Below, in pieces: positions 28,105 through 36,465 of a stretch of DNA of 64,000 nucleotides. Under the pieces are notes generated by a model. The model searched no databases. It saw only the letters and a program-made list of their open reading frames with translations, and was not told where the DNA came from. The stretch is from Pseudarthrobacter sp. MM222 (lineage in GTDB: Bacteria; Actinomycetota; Actinomycetes; Actinomycetales; Micrococcaceae): assembly GCF_947090775.1 (NCBI RefSeq), contig NZ_OX352321.1, positions 3,038,001-3,102,000 of the forward strand. Direction: 5' to 3'. How positions within the stretch are numbered: the stretch's first letter is position 1; each line of letters begins with the position of its first letter. The position numbers and the translations under genes were made by a program.

Positions 28105-28638
28105 CTACGGCCGGGTGGCGCCGCCGGCTTCAAGACCCAGCCGGTCGATGATTTCCTGTGCTTCCTCCGCGGGCGTCGCGGAAACACACAGGGTGATAAA
28201 GGTCTCATCCTCTGTGGGCGCCTCAAGGGCGTCGAACTGGGACGCAAGCAGGGCTGGTGGCATGAAATGCCCGTGCCGGGAGGCCAGCCGGTCCGAAATG
28301 CGGTCCTTGCTTCCCTCAAGGAAGACAAACACCACACCTTCGCCGCGCAGGACGTCCCGGTAGCGCTTCTTCAGCGCCGAGCATGTCACGACGCCGGGCG
28401 TTCCGGCCGCTGTGTGCGCCCGGATCCACTCGGCGATGGATTCCAGCCACGGCCAGCGGTCGTCGTCGGTCAGCGGCTCGCCGGCCTGCATCTTGGCCAC
28501 GTTCGCCGGCGGGTGCAGGTCGTCGCCTTCGGCGAGATCCCAACCGAGCCGGCCGGCCACGAGGCCGGCCACCGTTGACTTGCCTGATCCCGAAACACCC
28601 ATGATCACGAGCACGGGTTGTTGCGCAGTCTTCGCCAT
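28105..28638 (-). CDS. gntK: Gluconokinase, GntK type
   Basis: The 177-residue enzyme phosphorylates gluconate to 6-phosphogluconate. It has the Walker A loop MGVSGSGKST at the start, the EGDDLHPPANVAKMQAG block, and the CSALKKRYRD segment typical of GntK. GGAAGG lies upstream of the ATG at 28638. The AT-rich upstream stretch (28640-28675), unlike its surroundings, probably holds the promoter. It is followed by gntP. Confidence 0.94.
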   Translation of the reverse strand: MAKTAQQPVLVIMGVSGSGKSTVAGLVAGRLGWDLAEGDDLHPPANVAKMQAGEPLTDDDRWPWLESIAEWIRAHTAAGTPGVVTCSALKKRYRDVLRGEGVVFVFLEGSKDRISDRLASRHGHFMPPALLASQFDALEAPTEDETFITLCVSATPAEEAQEIIDRLGLEAGGATRP

Positions 28639-28711
28639 TAAAGTCTGCCTTCCATAATAAATATGATTTAAACAGAGGCCAGCATATGGCAGGGGCAGGC
28701 AAGGGGCAACA

Positions 28712-29491
28712 CTAGAAGCCCGCGATGGTCCCGGGACCGTTAACTGTTACGACATGGAACGCCTCGGCACTGCGGCCGGCGGGCAGGCCGGCGCGTTCGG
28801 CGGTCTGGCCCATCAGGCCCCGCACGGTGCGTTCCATCGCCTCGACGTCGGGGTGCTGGCTGACGTGGATATGGATGGCGGCGAGCTTGCGGTCTACCTG
28901 GGCCGTGACGTCCACGAAGTGGTTTTCACGTTCCTCGGGCCCGGCGAAGAGCCACAGCCAGGGCAGCTTGTAGGCCTCGAGGCCGGCTGCGGCGAGCTCC
29001 GGGTAGGCGAACGGGTTCTCCAGTGCGGGATACACCGCCCGGGTCACGGCCTCCCCCACCGCCAGGTGGTCGGGGTGGCTCTTCTGGATCCGGTTCCAGT
29101 TTCGTTCGGGGTGCATGGCAAGCACGACGTCGGGCCGCAGCTGGCGGATCAGCCGCACCACCTGCCGGATCACCTCATGGGTGGGCTCGAGATAACCGTC
29201 GCGCTCGTGCAGGTAGTGGATGTCCGTCACGCCGACCAGGGCGGCGGCACGGCGCTGCTCCTCGCTGCGCAGCCGGACGATTTCGTCCCGCTGTTCCGGG
29301 TCGAAGCCGCCCGCGTCGCCGTCGGTCATGATGCAGTAGCTGACCTCAACCCCGGCGGCGGTCCAGGCGGCCACGGTGCCTGCGGCACCGAAATCAATGT
29401 CGTCGGGGTGCGCGGCGAAACAAAGCACCCGTCCGATCCGGGATTTATCCGGGTCGAACGGGCTTTGCGCCGTGGTGGCATTGGTGCTCAA
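28712..29491 (-). CDS. PIG-L family deacetylase (LmbE-like)
   Basis: This zinc-dependent deacetylase family acts on N-acetylglucosamine conjugates, including mycothiol precursors, or on antibiotics. The 259-residue product has the zinc motif AHPDDID near residue 26 and a second histidine block SHPDHLAVGEAV near residue 140. The TTG at 29491 lies four nt after the etfA stop; the longer frame to 29560 would overlap etfA by 65 nt and looks unlikely. It seems to be the third gene of the etfB-etfA operon. It could be MshB/Mca-like, but its substrate is not determined. Confidence 0.83.
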   Translation of the reverse strand: MSTNATTAQSPFDPDKSRIGRVLCFAAHPDDIDFGAAGTVAAWTAAGVEVSYCIMTDGDAGGFDPEQRDEIVRLRSEEQRRAAALVGVTDIHYLHERDGYLEPTHEVIRQVVRLIRQLRPDVVLAMHPERNWNRIQKSHPDHLAVGEAVTRAVYPALENPFAYPELAAAGLEAYKLPWLWLFAGPEERENHFVDVTAQVDRKLAAIHIHVSQHPDVEAMERTVRGLMGQTAERAGLPAGRSAEAFHVVTVNGPGTIAGF

Positions 29492-29495
29492 CGAA

Positions 29496-30449
29496 TCAGC
29501 CCCGGCGCTTCTTGATTTCTTCAGTGGCCTGCGGGAGGACCTTGAAGAGGTCTCCGACAATTCCGAAGTCGGCGATCTCGAAGACCGGCGATTCGGCGTC
29601 CTTGTTCACCGCCACGATCACTTTGGCCGTCTGCATGCCGGCCTTCTGCTGGATGGCGCCGGAGATGCCGGCGGAAATGTAGAGCTGGGGCGAGACGGTT
29701 TTGCCCGTCTGGCCGATCTGGGCGTCGTGTCCGATCCACCCCGCGTCCGTCGCGGCGCGGGAGGCGCCCACAGCGGCTCCCAGCGCATCCGCAAGGTCTT
29801 CCAGGGGACCGAAATTCCCGTCCACACCGCGTCCGCCGGCCACGATGATGCGCGCCTCGGAGAGGTCGGGGCGGCCGCTGGCGGCTTTTTCATTGCGCGC
29901 CGTGATCCGGGCCGAAGCGGCGGTGGCCGTGTCCGGGACCTCGATCGTGACGGCATCCGGTGCCGTGCCGGTGACGGCAGGCTCCGGAATGGTGCTGTTG
30001 GCCTTGACCGTGAGCACGGCCACGGGCGTGGTGGCTTTCGCCGTGGTCATGTAGGAACCGGCGAGCACTGACTTGTGCGCCGTTCCGTCGGGGTCCACCG
30101 CCACGACGTCCGTGATCACACCAGCGCCGAGCTTGATGCCCAGCCGGGCCGCGATTTCCTTGCCGTCGGCGGAGTTCTCGGCCAGGACGACGCTGGCCCC
30201 GGAGGTCTGCACGGCAGCGGCCAGATAGGACGCCTTCGGCCCCACCAGGTAGTCGTCAAGGTCAGCGGCGGAGGGCCGGTAAAGGGCCTGCGCTCCGTAA
30301 GCGCCCAGGGCAGCCGCGACGTCGTCGTGCAGTTCCCCGTTGAAGGCGACCGCCGGTTCGCCGAGGGACCGGGCAATGGTGAGCAGCTCAAGGCTGGACT
30401 TTTTCAGCGCCTGGCCGGGATTGTCGATGAATACGAGAACTTTTGCCAT
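29496..30449 (-). CDS. etfA: Electron transfer flavoprotein alpha subunit
   Basis: EtfA with EtfB carries electrons from acyl-CoA and other dehydrogenases to the membrane. The 317-residue protein has the C-terminal FAD domain with VAGGRGVDGNFG, GASRAATDAGWIGHDAQIGQTGKTVSPQLYI and KDAESPVFEIADFGIVGDLFKVLP. The start at 30449 lies 15 nt after etfB. It is typical of the single-ETF type found in Actinobacteria. Confidence 0.95.
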   Translation of the reverse strand: MAKVLVFIDNPGQALKKSSLELLTIARSLGEPAVAFNGELHDDVAAALGAYGAQALYRPSAADLDDYLVGPKASYLAAAVQTSGASVVLAENSADGKEIAARLGIKLGAGVITDVVAVDPDGTAHKSVLAGSYMTTAKATTPVAVLTVKANSTIPEPAVTGTAPDAVTIEVPDTATAASARITARNEKAASGRPDLSEARIIVAGGRGVDGNFGPLEDLADALGAAVGASRAATDAGWIGHDAQIGQTGKTVSPQLYISAGISGAIQQKAGMQTAKVIVAVNKDAESPVFEIADFGIVGDLFKVLPQATEEIKKRRG

Positions 30450-30464
30450 GTTCGGATGATCCCC

Positions 30465-31265
30465 TTAGAGCAGCTTCTGGGCGGCCAGGAACTCGACCAG
30501 CTTGATGCCGGCGTCGCCTTCGTCGGTAATGATGGTGCCCGCGGTGCGCGGGGGGCGGGCCTCGGCGGTTTCTACGGAGGTCCACGACCCGGACTTGCCC
30601 ACCTGGGCCGGGTCGACGCCGATGTCGGCGAGGGCCAGCGTGGTGATGGTCTTCTTCTTGGCCGCCATGATGCCCTTGAAATTGGGGTACCGGGGGTCGT
30701 TGATCTGGTCCGTGACCGAGACGAGGGCGGGCAGTGTGGCTTCGATCGTGTCTGCATGGGAATCGCCGTCGCGGCGGGCCGTGAGCCTACCGCCGTCGAG
30801 CTCCAGCGAGGAAGCGAAGGTGACCTGCGGCCGGCCCAGGCGTTCCGCGAGCTGGGCCGGGACCAGCGACGTTTCCCCGTCGGTCGAGGCCATACCGGTC
30901 AGGATGAGGTCTGCCGGCCGGTCCGCTTCCAGGTGCCGGATGGCCGCGGCCAGGGCCAGGGAGGTCGCAGCGGCGTCGGAGCCTGCGAGTGCCTCGTCGC
31001 TGAGGTGCACCCCCTCGGTCGCGCCGATCTGCAGAGACTTCTTCACCGCGTTGACGGCACCTGCGGGGCCCATGCTGAGTGCAATCACCTTGTTGCCGGC
31101 CGCTTCTCCGCCGCGGGCCTCGATCAGCTGGAGCGCTGCCTCCAGCGGGTATTCGTCCAGCTCGGAGAGGATGCTCTCGGAACGGTCAATCGTGCTGCCG
31201 GCGCCGGCCAGATGCCGGTCGAACTGGGCGTCAGGAACGTGCTTGACCAGCACGATGATCTTCAA
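30465..31265 (-). CDS. etfB: Electron transfer flavoprotein beta subunit
   Basis: The 266-residue protein has the EtfB start KIIVLVKHVPDAQFDR, the nucleotide-binding region VIALSMGPAGAVNAVKKSLQIGATEGVHLSD and the LILTGMASTDGETSLVPAQLAE block. I prefer the TTG at 31265, with GGAAGAG a few nt upstream, because the family starts with (M)KIIVLVKH; a GTG at 31277 is the alternative. It is the first gene of the etf operon. Confidence 0.93.
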   Translation of the reverse strand: MKIIVLVKHVPDAQFDRHLAGAGSTIDRSESILSELDEYPLEAALQLIEARGGEAAGNKVIALSMGPAGAVNAVKKSLQIGATEGVHLSDEALAGSDAAATSLALAAAIRHLEADRPADLILTGMASTDGETSLVPAQLAERLGRPQVTFASSLELDGGRLTARRDGDSHADTIEATLPALVSVTDQINDPRYPNFKGIMAAKKKTITTLALADIGVDPAQVGKSGSWTSVETAEARPPRTAGTIITDEGDAGIKLVEFLAAQKLL

Positions 31266-31439
31266 AGTCTCTTCCACTGTGTGTACAGCAGCCTTCCATG
31301 CGGGTGGACAGCCAGCCGGGTGGGGTCGTGGCCACGGAACGCCCGGGATGCCGGGGTGTTCCTAGCTAACCACATAGCGGAGCCGGAACGCGGCCCGGGT
31401 TAACGTCGATGTCAGTGCAATGCCGGAGGAACGCAAGAA

Positions 31440-31475
31440 AACGGGCCGGCACCTGCTGGTGCCGGCCCGTTCTAG
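31440..31475 (-). terminator. Rho-independent terminator of the HtrA-type protease gene
   Basis: Perfect 14-nt arms (31440-31453 and 31458-31471) enclose a four-base loop. On the minus strand the stem runs into TTTTCTT. It lies 30 nt after the protease stop. On the plus strand it would face nothing coding. Confidence 0.87.
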
Positions 31476-31500
31476 TGGACAGTCTTCCCTGTGGACAGTG

Positions 31501-33084
31501 CTACTGCTCTGCAGCCGCACCGAGCGTTACGTCGAGTTGCTGCTCCTGGCCGTTGCGGAGGACGGTTACCTTCACCGTGGCTCCGGCGGCCTGTTCGCGG
31601 ACCGCGGCGGTCAGTTGGTTCGGATCGCTGATGGACAGGTTCTGGAACTTCGTGACCACGTCACCGACCTTGATGCCGGCTTTGTCCGCGGCGGATCCGG
31701 GCTCGACGGTGGCGACTTCGGCCCCGACCGAGAACCCGGAGGACGAGGTGCTCGCGGTCTTGGGCTTCACGCTGACGCCGAACTGGCCGTGGGTGGCCTT
31801 GCCGCTGCTGATGATCTCCTGCGCCACGCGCTTGGCGTGGTTGATCGGGATGCTGAAGCCGACGCCGATGTTGCCGCTGCTGGTGCTGTCCCCGCCCGCC
31901 GAGGCGATGGCGACGTTGACACCGATGATCTCGCCCTTGGTGTTGACCAGCGCGCCGCCGGAGTTGCCGGGGTTGATGGCCGCGTCGGTCTGGATCACGT
32001 TTATGGAGATGGAACCCTGGTTCGCCGTGCTTTGGCCCTGGCCGCCGTCCGGCGGGGCGAACTGGAAGCCCTGGTCGCCGCCCTGTGAATTGTCGGCGCC
32101 CTCCTTGGGCGCCGCGGAGGAGGCGACGCTGATGGTCCGGTTAAGGGTGGAGACGATGCCGTCGGTGACCGTTCCCGTGAGGCCCAGGGGCGAGCCGATC
32201 GCGACGGCGGTGTCGCCGACGTTGAGCTTGCCGGAGTCGCCCAGCGTTGCCGGGACCAGTCCGGAGCCGTTCTGGATCTGGACGACCGCGAGGTCAGAGA
32301 GCGGATCCGTTCCGACGATCTTGGCGGAGTAGACCTTGCCGTCACTCATCCGCACCTCGATGCTGGCGTTGGCCACCGTGCCGTCGAGCGTGACGACGTG
32401 GGTGTTGGTCAGGACGTGGCCTTCGCCGTCCAGGATGATCCCGGAGCCCGTCCCGCCCTCGCTGCCGCTGGTGGCCTTGATCGTGACGACGCTTGGACTG
32501 GCCTTGACGGCGGCGGCCGTGATGGCGTTGACGTCATCCTTGTTGTTCACGATGACGGGGCCGGCCTGGCTGCTGTTGCTGCTGGCCGAGGAAAGGGGAG
32601 GTGCGTCGCCCAGGAGTTGCGTGGTGCCGGCAACGACGCCGCCGCCGACCAGTCCGGCGGCCAGGATGCTGGCGACGAGGGTGGGAACGCCGAACGCGGC
32701 CTTGCGCTTGGGGGCGTTCGCGGACGAGGCGTACTGGGGCTGGCCGTACGGGGCGGGGGTCTGCTGGGGCTGGGCGTCAGCGTGCTGGGTGTACTGCTGT
32801 CCGTGCTGGGAGTGACCATACTGGGACCGGTTCTGCGGCTGGCTGTGGTGCGGCGCGCCGTACTGCTGGGGCCCTGTGGGCGCAGACTGCTCGCCGTAGA
32901 ACGGCGGGCGCTGGGGGTAGACCGGCCGCGGGGCGCCTTCGTCCGTTCGGTCCAGCCGGAGGGTTGGGTTTTCGTAAGCTGAGTCCGGTGTGGGCGCGGC
33001 CTGCCGCTGCTCCGACGAGCCCTCGTGCGGCTTCGCCGGCTCCCGGTTCTCTGGTGACGCACCCTGCAGTGGGTTCTCAGTCAT
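31501..33084 (-). CDS. HtrA/DegP-type membrane-anchored serine protease with PDZ domain
   Basis: The 527-residue protein has a long Gln/Pro-rich cytoplasmic tail (about 1-125), one membrane anchor (about 134-158), a trypsin-like domain with catalytic His229 (TNTHVV), Asp264 (DPLSDLAV) and Ser375 (NPGNSGGALV), and one PDZ domain (about 430-525). It resembles actinobacterial PepD/HtrA proteases that remove damaged exported proteins. A roughly 30-residue Gly/Gln-rich insertion (325-357) lies in the loop region before the active serine. The ATG at 33084 has AGGAAG upstream. It is divergent from the TPM gene. Confidence 0.93.
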   Translation of the reverse strand: MTENPLQGASPENREPAKPHEGSSEQRQAAPTPDSAYENPTLRLDRTDEGAPRPVYPQRPPFYGEQSAPTGPQQYGAPHHSQPQNRSQYGHSQHGQQYTQHADAQPQQTPAPYGQPQYASSANAPKRKAAFGVPTLVASILAAGLVGGGVVAGTTQLLGDAPPLSSASSNSSQAGPVIVNNKDDVNAITAAAVKASPSVVTIKATSGSEGGTGSGIILDGEGHVLTNTHVVTLDGTVANASIEVRMSDGKVYSAKIVGTDPLSDLAVVQIQNGSGLVPATLGDSGKLNVGDTAVAIGSPLGLTGTVTDGIVSTLNRTISVASSAAPKEGADNSQGGDQGFQFAPPDGGQGQSTANQGSISINVIQTDAAINPGNSGGALVNTKGEIIGVNVAIASAGGDSTSSGNIGVGFSIPINHAKRVAQEIISSGKATHGQFGVSVKPKTASTSSSGFSVGAEVATVEPGSAADKAGIKVGDVVTKFQNLSISDPNQLTAAVREQAAGATVKVTVLRNGQEQQLDVTLGAAAEQ

Positions 33085-33382
33085 GGGACTTCCTTTCATC
33101 CTCGTCTGGATTAACTATGGACGCTTTGACTGATACTAGAGCGGACATTTGCTGGGAGGTTCCTGAACGGCCGCAGGGCAGCCCCGTCTCCGGCCCGTTC
33201 TACAGCTTTCAGCGCGTTTCGCTGGTGGCATATTCCCACCGGTGGACGGCCAAATGGGTGGACCATAGAATCAAATTGAATCGCCACAGCGACCTGCGGC
33301 TTCACACCTGCGTGGGGGCGCTGCTGCATTCGAAAACGACTGGTTCGGCCGAATCGGTCGCAGAAGTGCTGAAGGGTTGCAC
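33085..33382. promoter_or_regulatory. Divergent promoter region between the HtrA-type protease and the TPM-domain gene
   Basis: No gene is supported in this stretch. A plausible promoter for the plus-strand gene has -35 TGGACG (33243-33248), a 17-nt spacer and -10 TAGAAT (33266-33271), giving a leader of roughly 100 nt. For the minus strand I cannot fix boxes. Confidence 0.45.
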
Positions 33383-35422
33383 ATGCGGTCTAAGTTCAAA
33401 CGTATCCTCGCTGTTCTTGGCGTCGCCGGACTGCTGGCGCTTCCTGCCGCTCCGGCCCTGGCCGAAGATCCGGTGGCCCTTGATCCGGCCACGAAGGTTG
33501 TGGACTCCGCGGGAGTGCTGGGCAGCCGGAAGGCTGACGTCCAGGCAGCCATCCAGAAGCTCGGCACCGACCACGCGATGACCTTCCACGTCGTCTACGT
33601 CAAGAAGTTCGAGAACCCCACAGACCGGGTTGCCTGGGCCAACGCAGTGGCCGAGAAGGCGAGCCTGGGAGCGAACGCCATGCTGCTGACGGTCGCCACG
33701 GACACCCGCCAGTACCAGCTGAGCAAGCCCTCCAACAGCAAGATCACCAACGCCCAGCGCGACAACATCAGGGATAAAGCGGTGGACCCGCAACTCCGGA
33801 AGGGTGACTACGCGCAGGCGGCCATCGATGCCGCCGCAGCCATTGGCGATGCGGCCGGCGGCGGGGCCGGCAACGTACCCTCCGCGGACGGCGCGGGCAG
33901 CGCCGTCCTGGTCGGAACCGGCGTCGTGGCCGCCGGCGGTGTCGGCGCCTACCTGTACCTGCGCAACAAGCGGAAGAAGGCGGCTCTGGCCGCCGGCCCG
34001 GGCCAAGGGCAGCAGGGCACGGAGCCGGACCCGTTGGCGTCGATGAGTGTCGAGGACCTGCGCCGCAAGAGCGGTTCGCTCCTGATTGAAGCGGACGACG
34101 CCATCAAGTCCAGCGAACAGGAACTCGGCTTCGCGCAGGCGCAGTACGGCGACGCCGCCGTCGGCAACTTCACCAAGGCGCTGCAGGATGCCAAGGGCCA
34201 CATGTCGGAATCCTTCAAACTGCAGCAGCAGCTCGACGACCACATCCCCGACACCGAGGAGCAGCAGCGCGCCTGGCTCGGCGAGATCATCCGCCGTTCC
34301 GAGGCCGCCCTGTCCTCGCTCCAGGAGCAGAAAGCCGACTTCGATTCGCTGCGCGAACTCGAGAAGAACGCCCCGCAGGCCCTTGCCGCGGTCAGCGCCG
34401 GCGCGGCGCAGGCCGAAGCCAAGATTGCCAGTGCCGAACAGCTGCTGGCCGGGCTGCGGAACAAGTACGCCGAGAGCGCGCTGGTCCAGGTTGCCGACAA
34501 CATCAGCCAGGCCAAGGATCGGTTGGAGTTTGTGCAGAACGCCTCCACGACGGCCCGGGAGAAGCTCAGCACGGGCGAGGGCAGCCTCGCCGCCGTGGCG
34601 GTCCGGGCGGCGGAAGAGAGCCTGCACCAGACGAACGTTCTGATTGACGCCATCAACAAGGTCGCCGCGAATCTGGACGAGGCACGCAGCGGGCTGGAGT
34701 CCGCCGTCGTTGACACCTCGCAGGACCTGGCACAGGCCCGCGCGATGATCCAGTCCGGGGCGCACCCGGAACTTGCCGGCCCGGTCGCCGCTGTGGAAGC
34801 CGCACTGGCCCGGGTCAAGGCCGAGATCCAGGGCGGCAAGATCGACCCGATCGCCACGCTGGAGCGGGTCGAAGCGGCGCACCAGTCGCTGGACACGGCC
34901 CTGACCGGCATCCGCGACCAGCAGGAACAGGCCCGCCGGGCGCAGGCCTCGCTGCAGCAGAGCATCATGTCGGCCCAGGCGCAGATCAGCGCGACGTCGG
35001 ACTACATCACCGCGCGCCGCGGCGGCGTGGGAACCGAGGCGCGCACGCGCCTCGCCGAAGCCCAGCGAAACCTGGACTATGCCCTGTCGATCTCCCGGAA
35101 TGACCCGGTCACGGCCCTGCAGTACGCGCAGCAGGCCCACTCGCTGGCCGCGCAGGCAGCCCAGCAGGCACAATCCGACGTCGACCAGTTCGGCGGCTAC
35201 GCCAACCAGGGCCAGGGCTACGGCCGCGGCGGGATGTTCGGCGGCGGCGGAGGTGGCGGCCTCGGTGGCGCCATCCTCGGCGGCATCCTGATCAATTCCA
35301 TTCTGCATGGCGGCGGTGGCGGCGGCTGGGGCGGCGGAGGCGACTCCGGCGGGGACTTCGGCGGTGGCGGCGACTCCGGCGGCGGCTGGGGCGGCGACTT
35401 CGGCGGCGGCGGCGACTTCTAG
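33383..35422 (+). CDS. TPM-domain secreted/membrane protein with coiled coil and Gly-rich tail
   Basis: The 679-residue product has a signal peptide (cleavage near ALA-ED, residue 27) and a TPM domain (about 35-155) with the pattern VVDSAGVLG...FHVVYVKKFE. A membrane segment (about 173-194) follows, then a long Ala/Gln/Glu-rich coiled-coil region (about 210-610), and a glycine-rich tail (about 620-679). TPM proteins are implicated in envelope and photosystem maintenance, with phosphatase activity in some plant members. The ATG at 33383 has AAGGG upstream. PspA follows 110 nt downstream, which suggests an envelope-stress pair. Confidence 0.83.
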   Translation: MRSKFKRILAVLGVAGLLALPAAPALAEDPVALDPATKVVDSAGVLGSRKADVQAAIQKLGTDHAMTFHVVYVKKFENPTDRVAWANAVAEKASLGANAMLLTVATDTRQYQLSKPSNSKITNAQRDNIRDKAVDPQLRKGDYAQAAIDAAAAIGDAAGGGAGNVPSADGAGSAVLVGTGVVAAGGVGAYLYLRNKRKKAALAAGPGQGQQGTEPDPLASMSVEDLRRKSGSLLIEADDAIKSSEQELGFAQAQYGDAAVGNFTKALQDAKGHMSESFKLQQQLDDHIPDTEEQQRAWLGEIIRRSEAALSSLQEQKADFDSLRELEKNAPQALAAVSAGAAQAEAKIASAEQLLAGLRNKYAESALVQVADNISQAKDRLEFVQNASTTAREKLSTGEGSLAAVAVRAAEESLHQTNVLIDAINKVAANLDEARSGLESAVVDTSQDLAQARAMIQSGAHPELAGPVAAVEAALARVKAEIQGGKIDPIATLERVEAAHQSLDTALTGIRDQQEQARRAQASLQQSIMSAQAQISATSDYITARRGGVGTEARTRLAEAQRNLDYALSISRNDPVTALQYAQQAHSLAAQAAQQAQSDVDQFGGYANQGQGYGRGGMFGGGGGGGLGGAILGGILINSILHGGGGGGWGGGGDSGGDFGGGGDSGGGWGGDFGGGGDF

Positions 35423-35487
35423 CCCCTAGAGACTAAGCGCCGGCAGGAAGGTTCCGACCGGCGGATAGAAGCGGTACATTCACTGTT

Positions 35488-35501
35488 CACTGAATTCAGT
35501 G
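35488..35501. promoter_or_regulatory. 14-bp perfect palindrome upstream of pspA
   Basis: CACTGAATTCAGTG is a perfect palindrome, with further CACTG/CAGTG copies on both sides (35481-35510). It lies 32 nt before the pspA start and could be an operator. No regulator is identified. Confidence 0.4.
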
Positions 35502-35532
35502 GGAACCACTGAGCAGGACGAAAGGTAACACC

Positions 35533-36318
35533 ATGAAGCAGTCCATTTTCGGCCGCATGGCGCAGCTGGCGAAGGCCAACATTAACTCCCTTCTGGACCA
35601 GGCGGAGGATCCGCAGAAGATGCTGGACCAGATGGTCCGGGACTACACGAACAACATCGCGGAGGCCGAGTCCGCGGTGGCCCAGACTATTGGGAATCTG
35701 CGCATGCTGCAGGACGACTACAACGAGGACATCAAGAACGCCCAGGACTGGGGCAGGAAGGCCCTCGCCGCGTCCCGCAAGGCCGACGAGTACCGCGCCG
35801 GCGGCGACGCCACCGACGCCGAAAAGTTCGACAACCTCGCCAAGGTCGCGCTGCAGCGGCAGATGGCGTCGGAGAACGAGGCGAAGGCCGCCGAGCCGAG
35901 CATCGCCTCCCAGAGCGAGGTTGTGGACAAGCTCAAGCACGGCCTGGACCAGATGAAGGGCAAGCTCAACGAGCTCACCAGCAAGCGCAACCAGCTGGTG
36001 GCACGCTCCAAGACTGCCGCGGCGCAGTCCCAGGTGCACGATGCCCTGAAGAGCATCGACTTCATGGATCCCACGTCCGAGGTGGGCCGCTTCGAAGAGA
36101 AGATCCGCCGCGAAGAAGCCAAGGTCCGGGGCCAGCAGGAGCTCGCCGCCTCCAGCCTGGACGCGCAGTTCAACTCGCTCGAGGATCTTGGCGAGCAGAC
36201 CGAGATTGAAGCACGGCTGGCCGCGCTGAAGTCCGGCGGCTCCCCAGCAGCCATTGGCGCCGGCGAGGGCAAGCGCACCGAGGCCACCATCGAGGAAGCC
36301 GACTTCGACAAGCTGTAG
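35533..36318 (+). CDS. pspA: PspA/IM30 (Vipp1) family membrane-stress protein
   Basis: This 261-residue, almost entirely helical protein matches PspA/IM30: MAQLAKANINSLLDQAEDPQKMLDQMVRDY at the start, then long coiled coils. PspA proteins form rods and rings on the cytoplasmic membrane face and protect it during stress. The start has GAAAGG about seven nt upstream. It is adjacent to the TPM-domain gene and followed by a strong hairpin. No pspC or liaI-type genes are in the window. Confidence 0.93.
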   Translation: MKQSIFGRMAQLAKANINSLLDQAEDPQKMLDQMVRDYTNNIAEAESAVAQTIGNLRMLQDDYNEDIKNAQDWGRKALAASRKADEYRAGGDATDAEKFDNLAKVALQRQMASENEAKAAEPSIASQSEVVDKLKHGLDQMKGKLNELTSKRNQLVARSKTAAAQSQVHDALKSIDFMDPTSEVGRFEEKIRREEAKVRGQQELAASSLDAQFNSLEDLGEQTEIEARLAALKSGGSPAAIGAGEGKRTEATIEEADFDKL

Positions 36319-36367
36319 GCCGCCCGGCAAAGCTGCCGCCGACCGGCCAGCCACCGCACTGGTGCCC

Positions 36368-36405
36368 GAGGCCGGGTCTCCTGGACGTTCAGGAGACCCG
36401 GCCTC
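36368..36405 (+). terminator. Strong hairpin after pspA
   Basis: Perfect 16-nt arms (36368-36383 and 36390-36405) surround a six-base loop. There is no T tract, so it may act with Rho or as a 3'-end stabiliser. Confidence 0.65.
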
Positions 36406-36465
36406 TGCCGTGCCGGGCAGTGCTGTGCCGGGCCCCGCCTGCGGCTACGCGTGTACCGTGGGTCC

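Noticed and set aside
26475..28151. 558-codon plus-strand frame rich in His, Asp and Gln
   Set aside because: Antisense of gntP; the composition reflects complement of Leu/Val/Ile codons of a membrane protein.
28640..28675. AT-rich stretch before gntK as a GntR operator
   Set aside because: I could not find a clear palindrome; only a probable promoter is implied.
33302..35308. 668-codon minus-strand open frame
   Set aside because: Antisense of the TPM-domain gene, which has signal peptide, domain and coiled coil.
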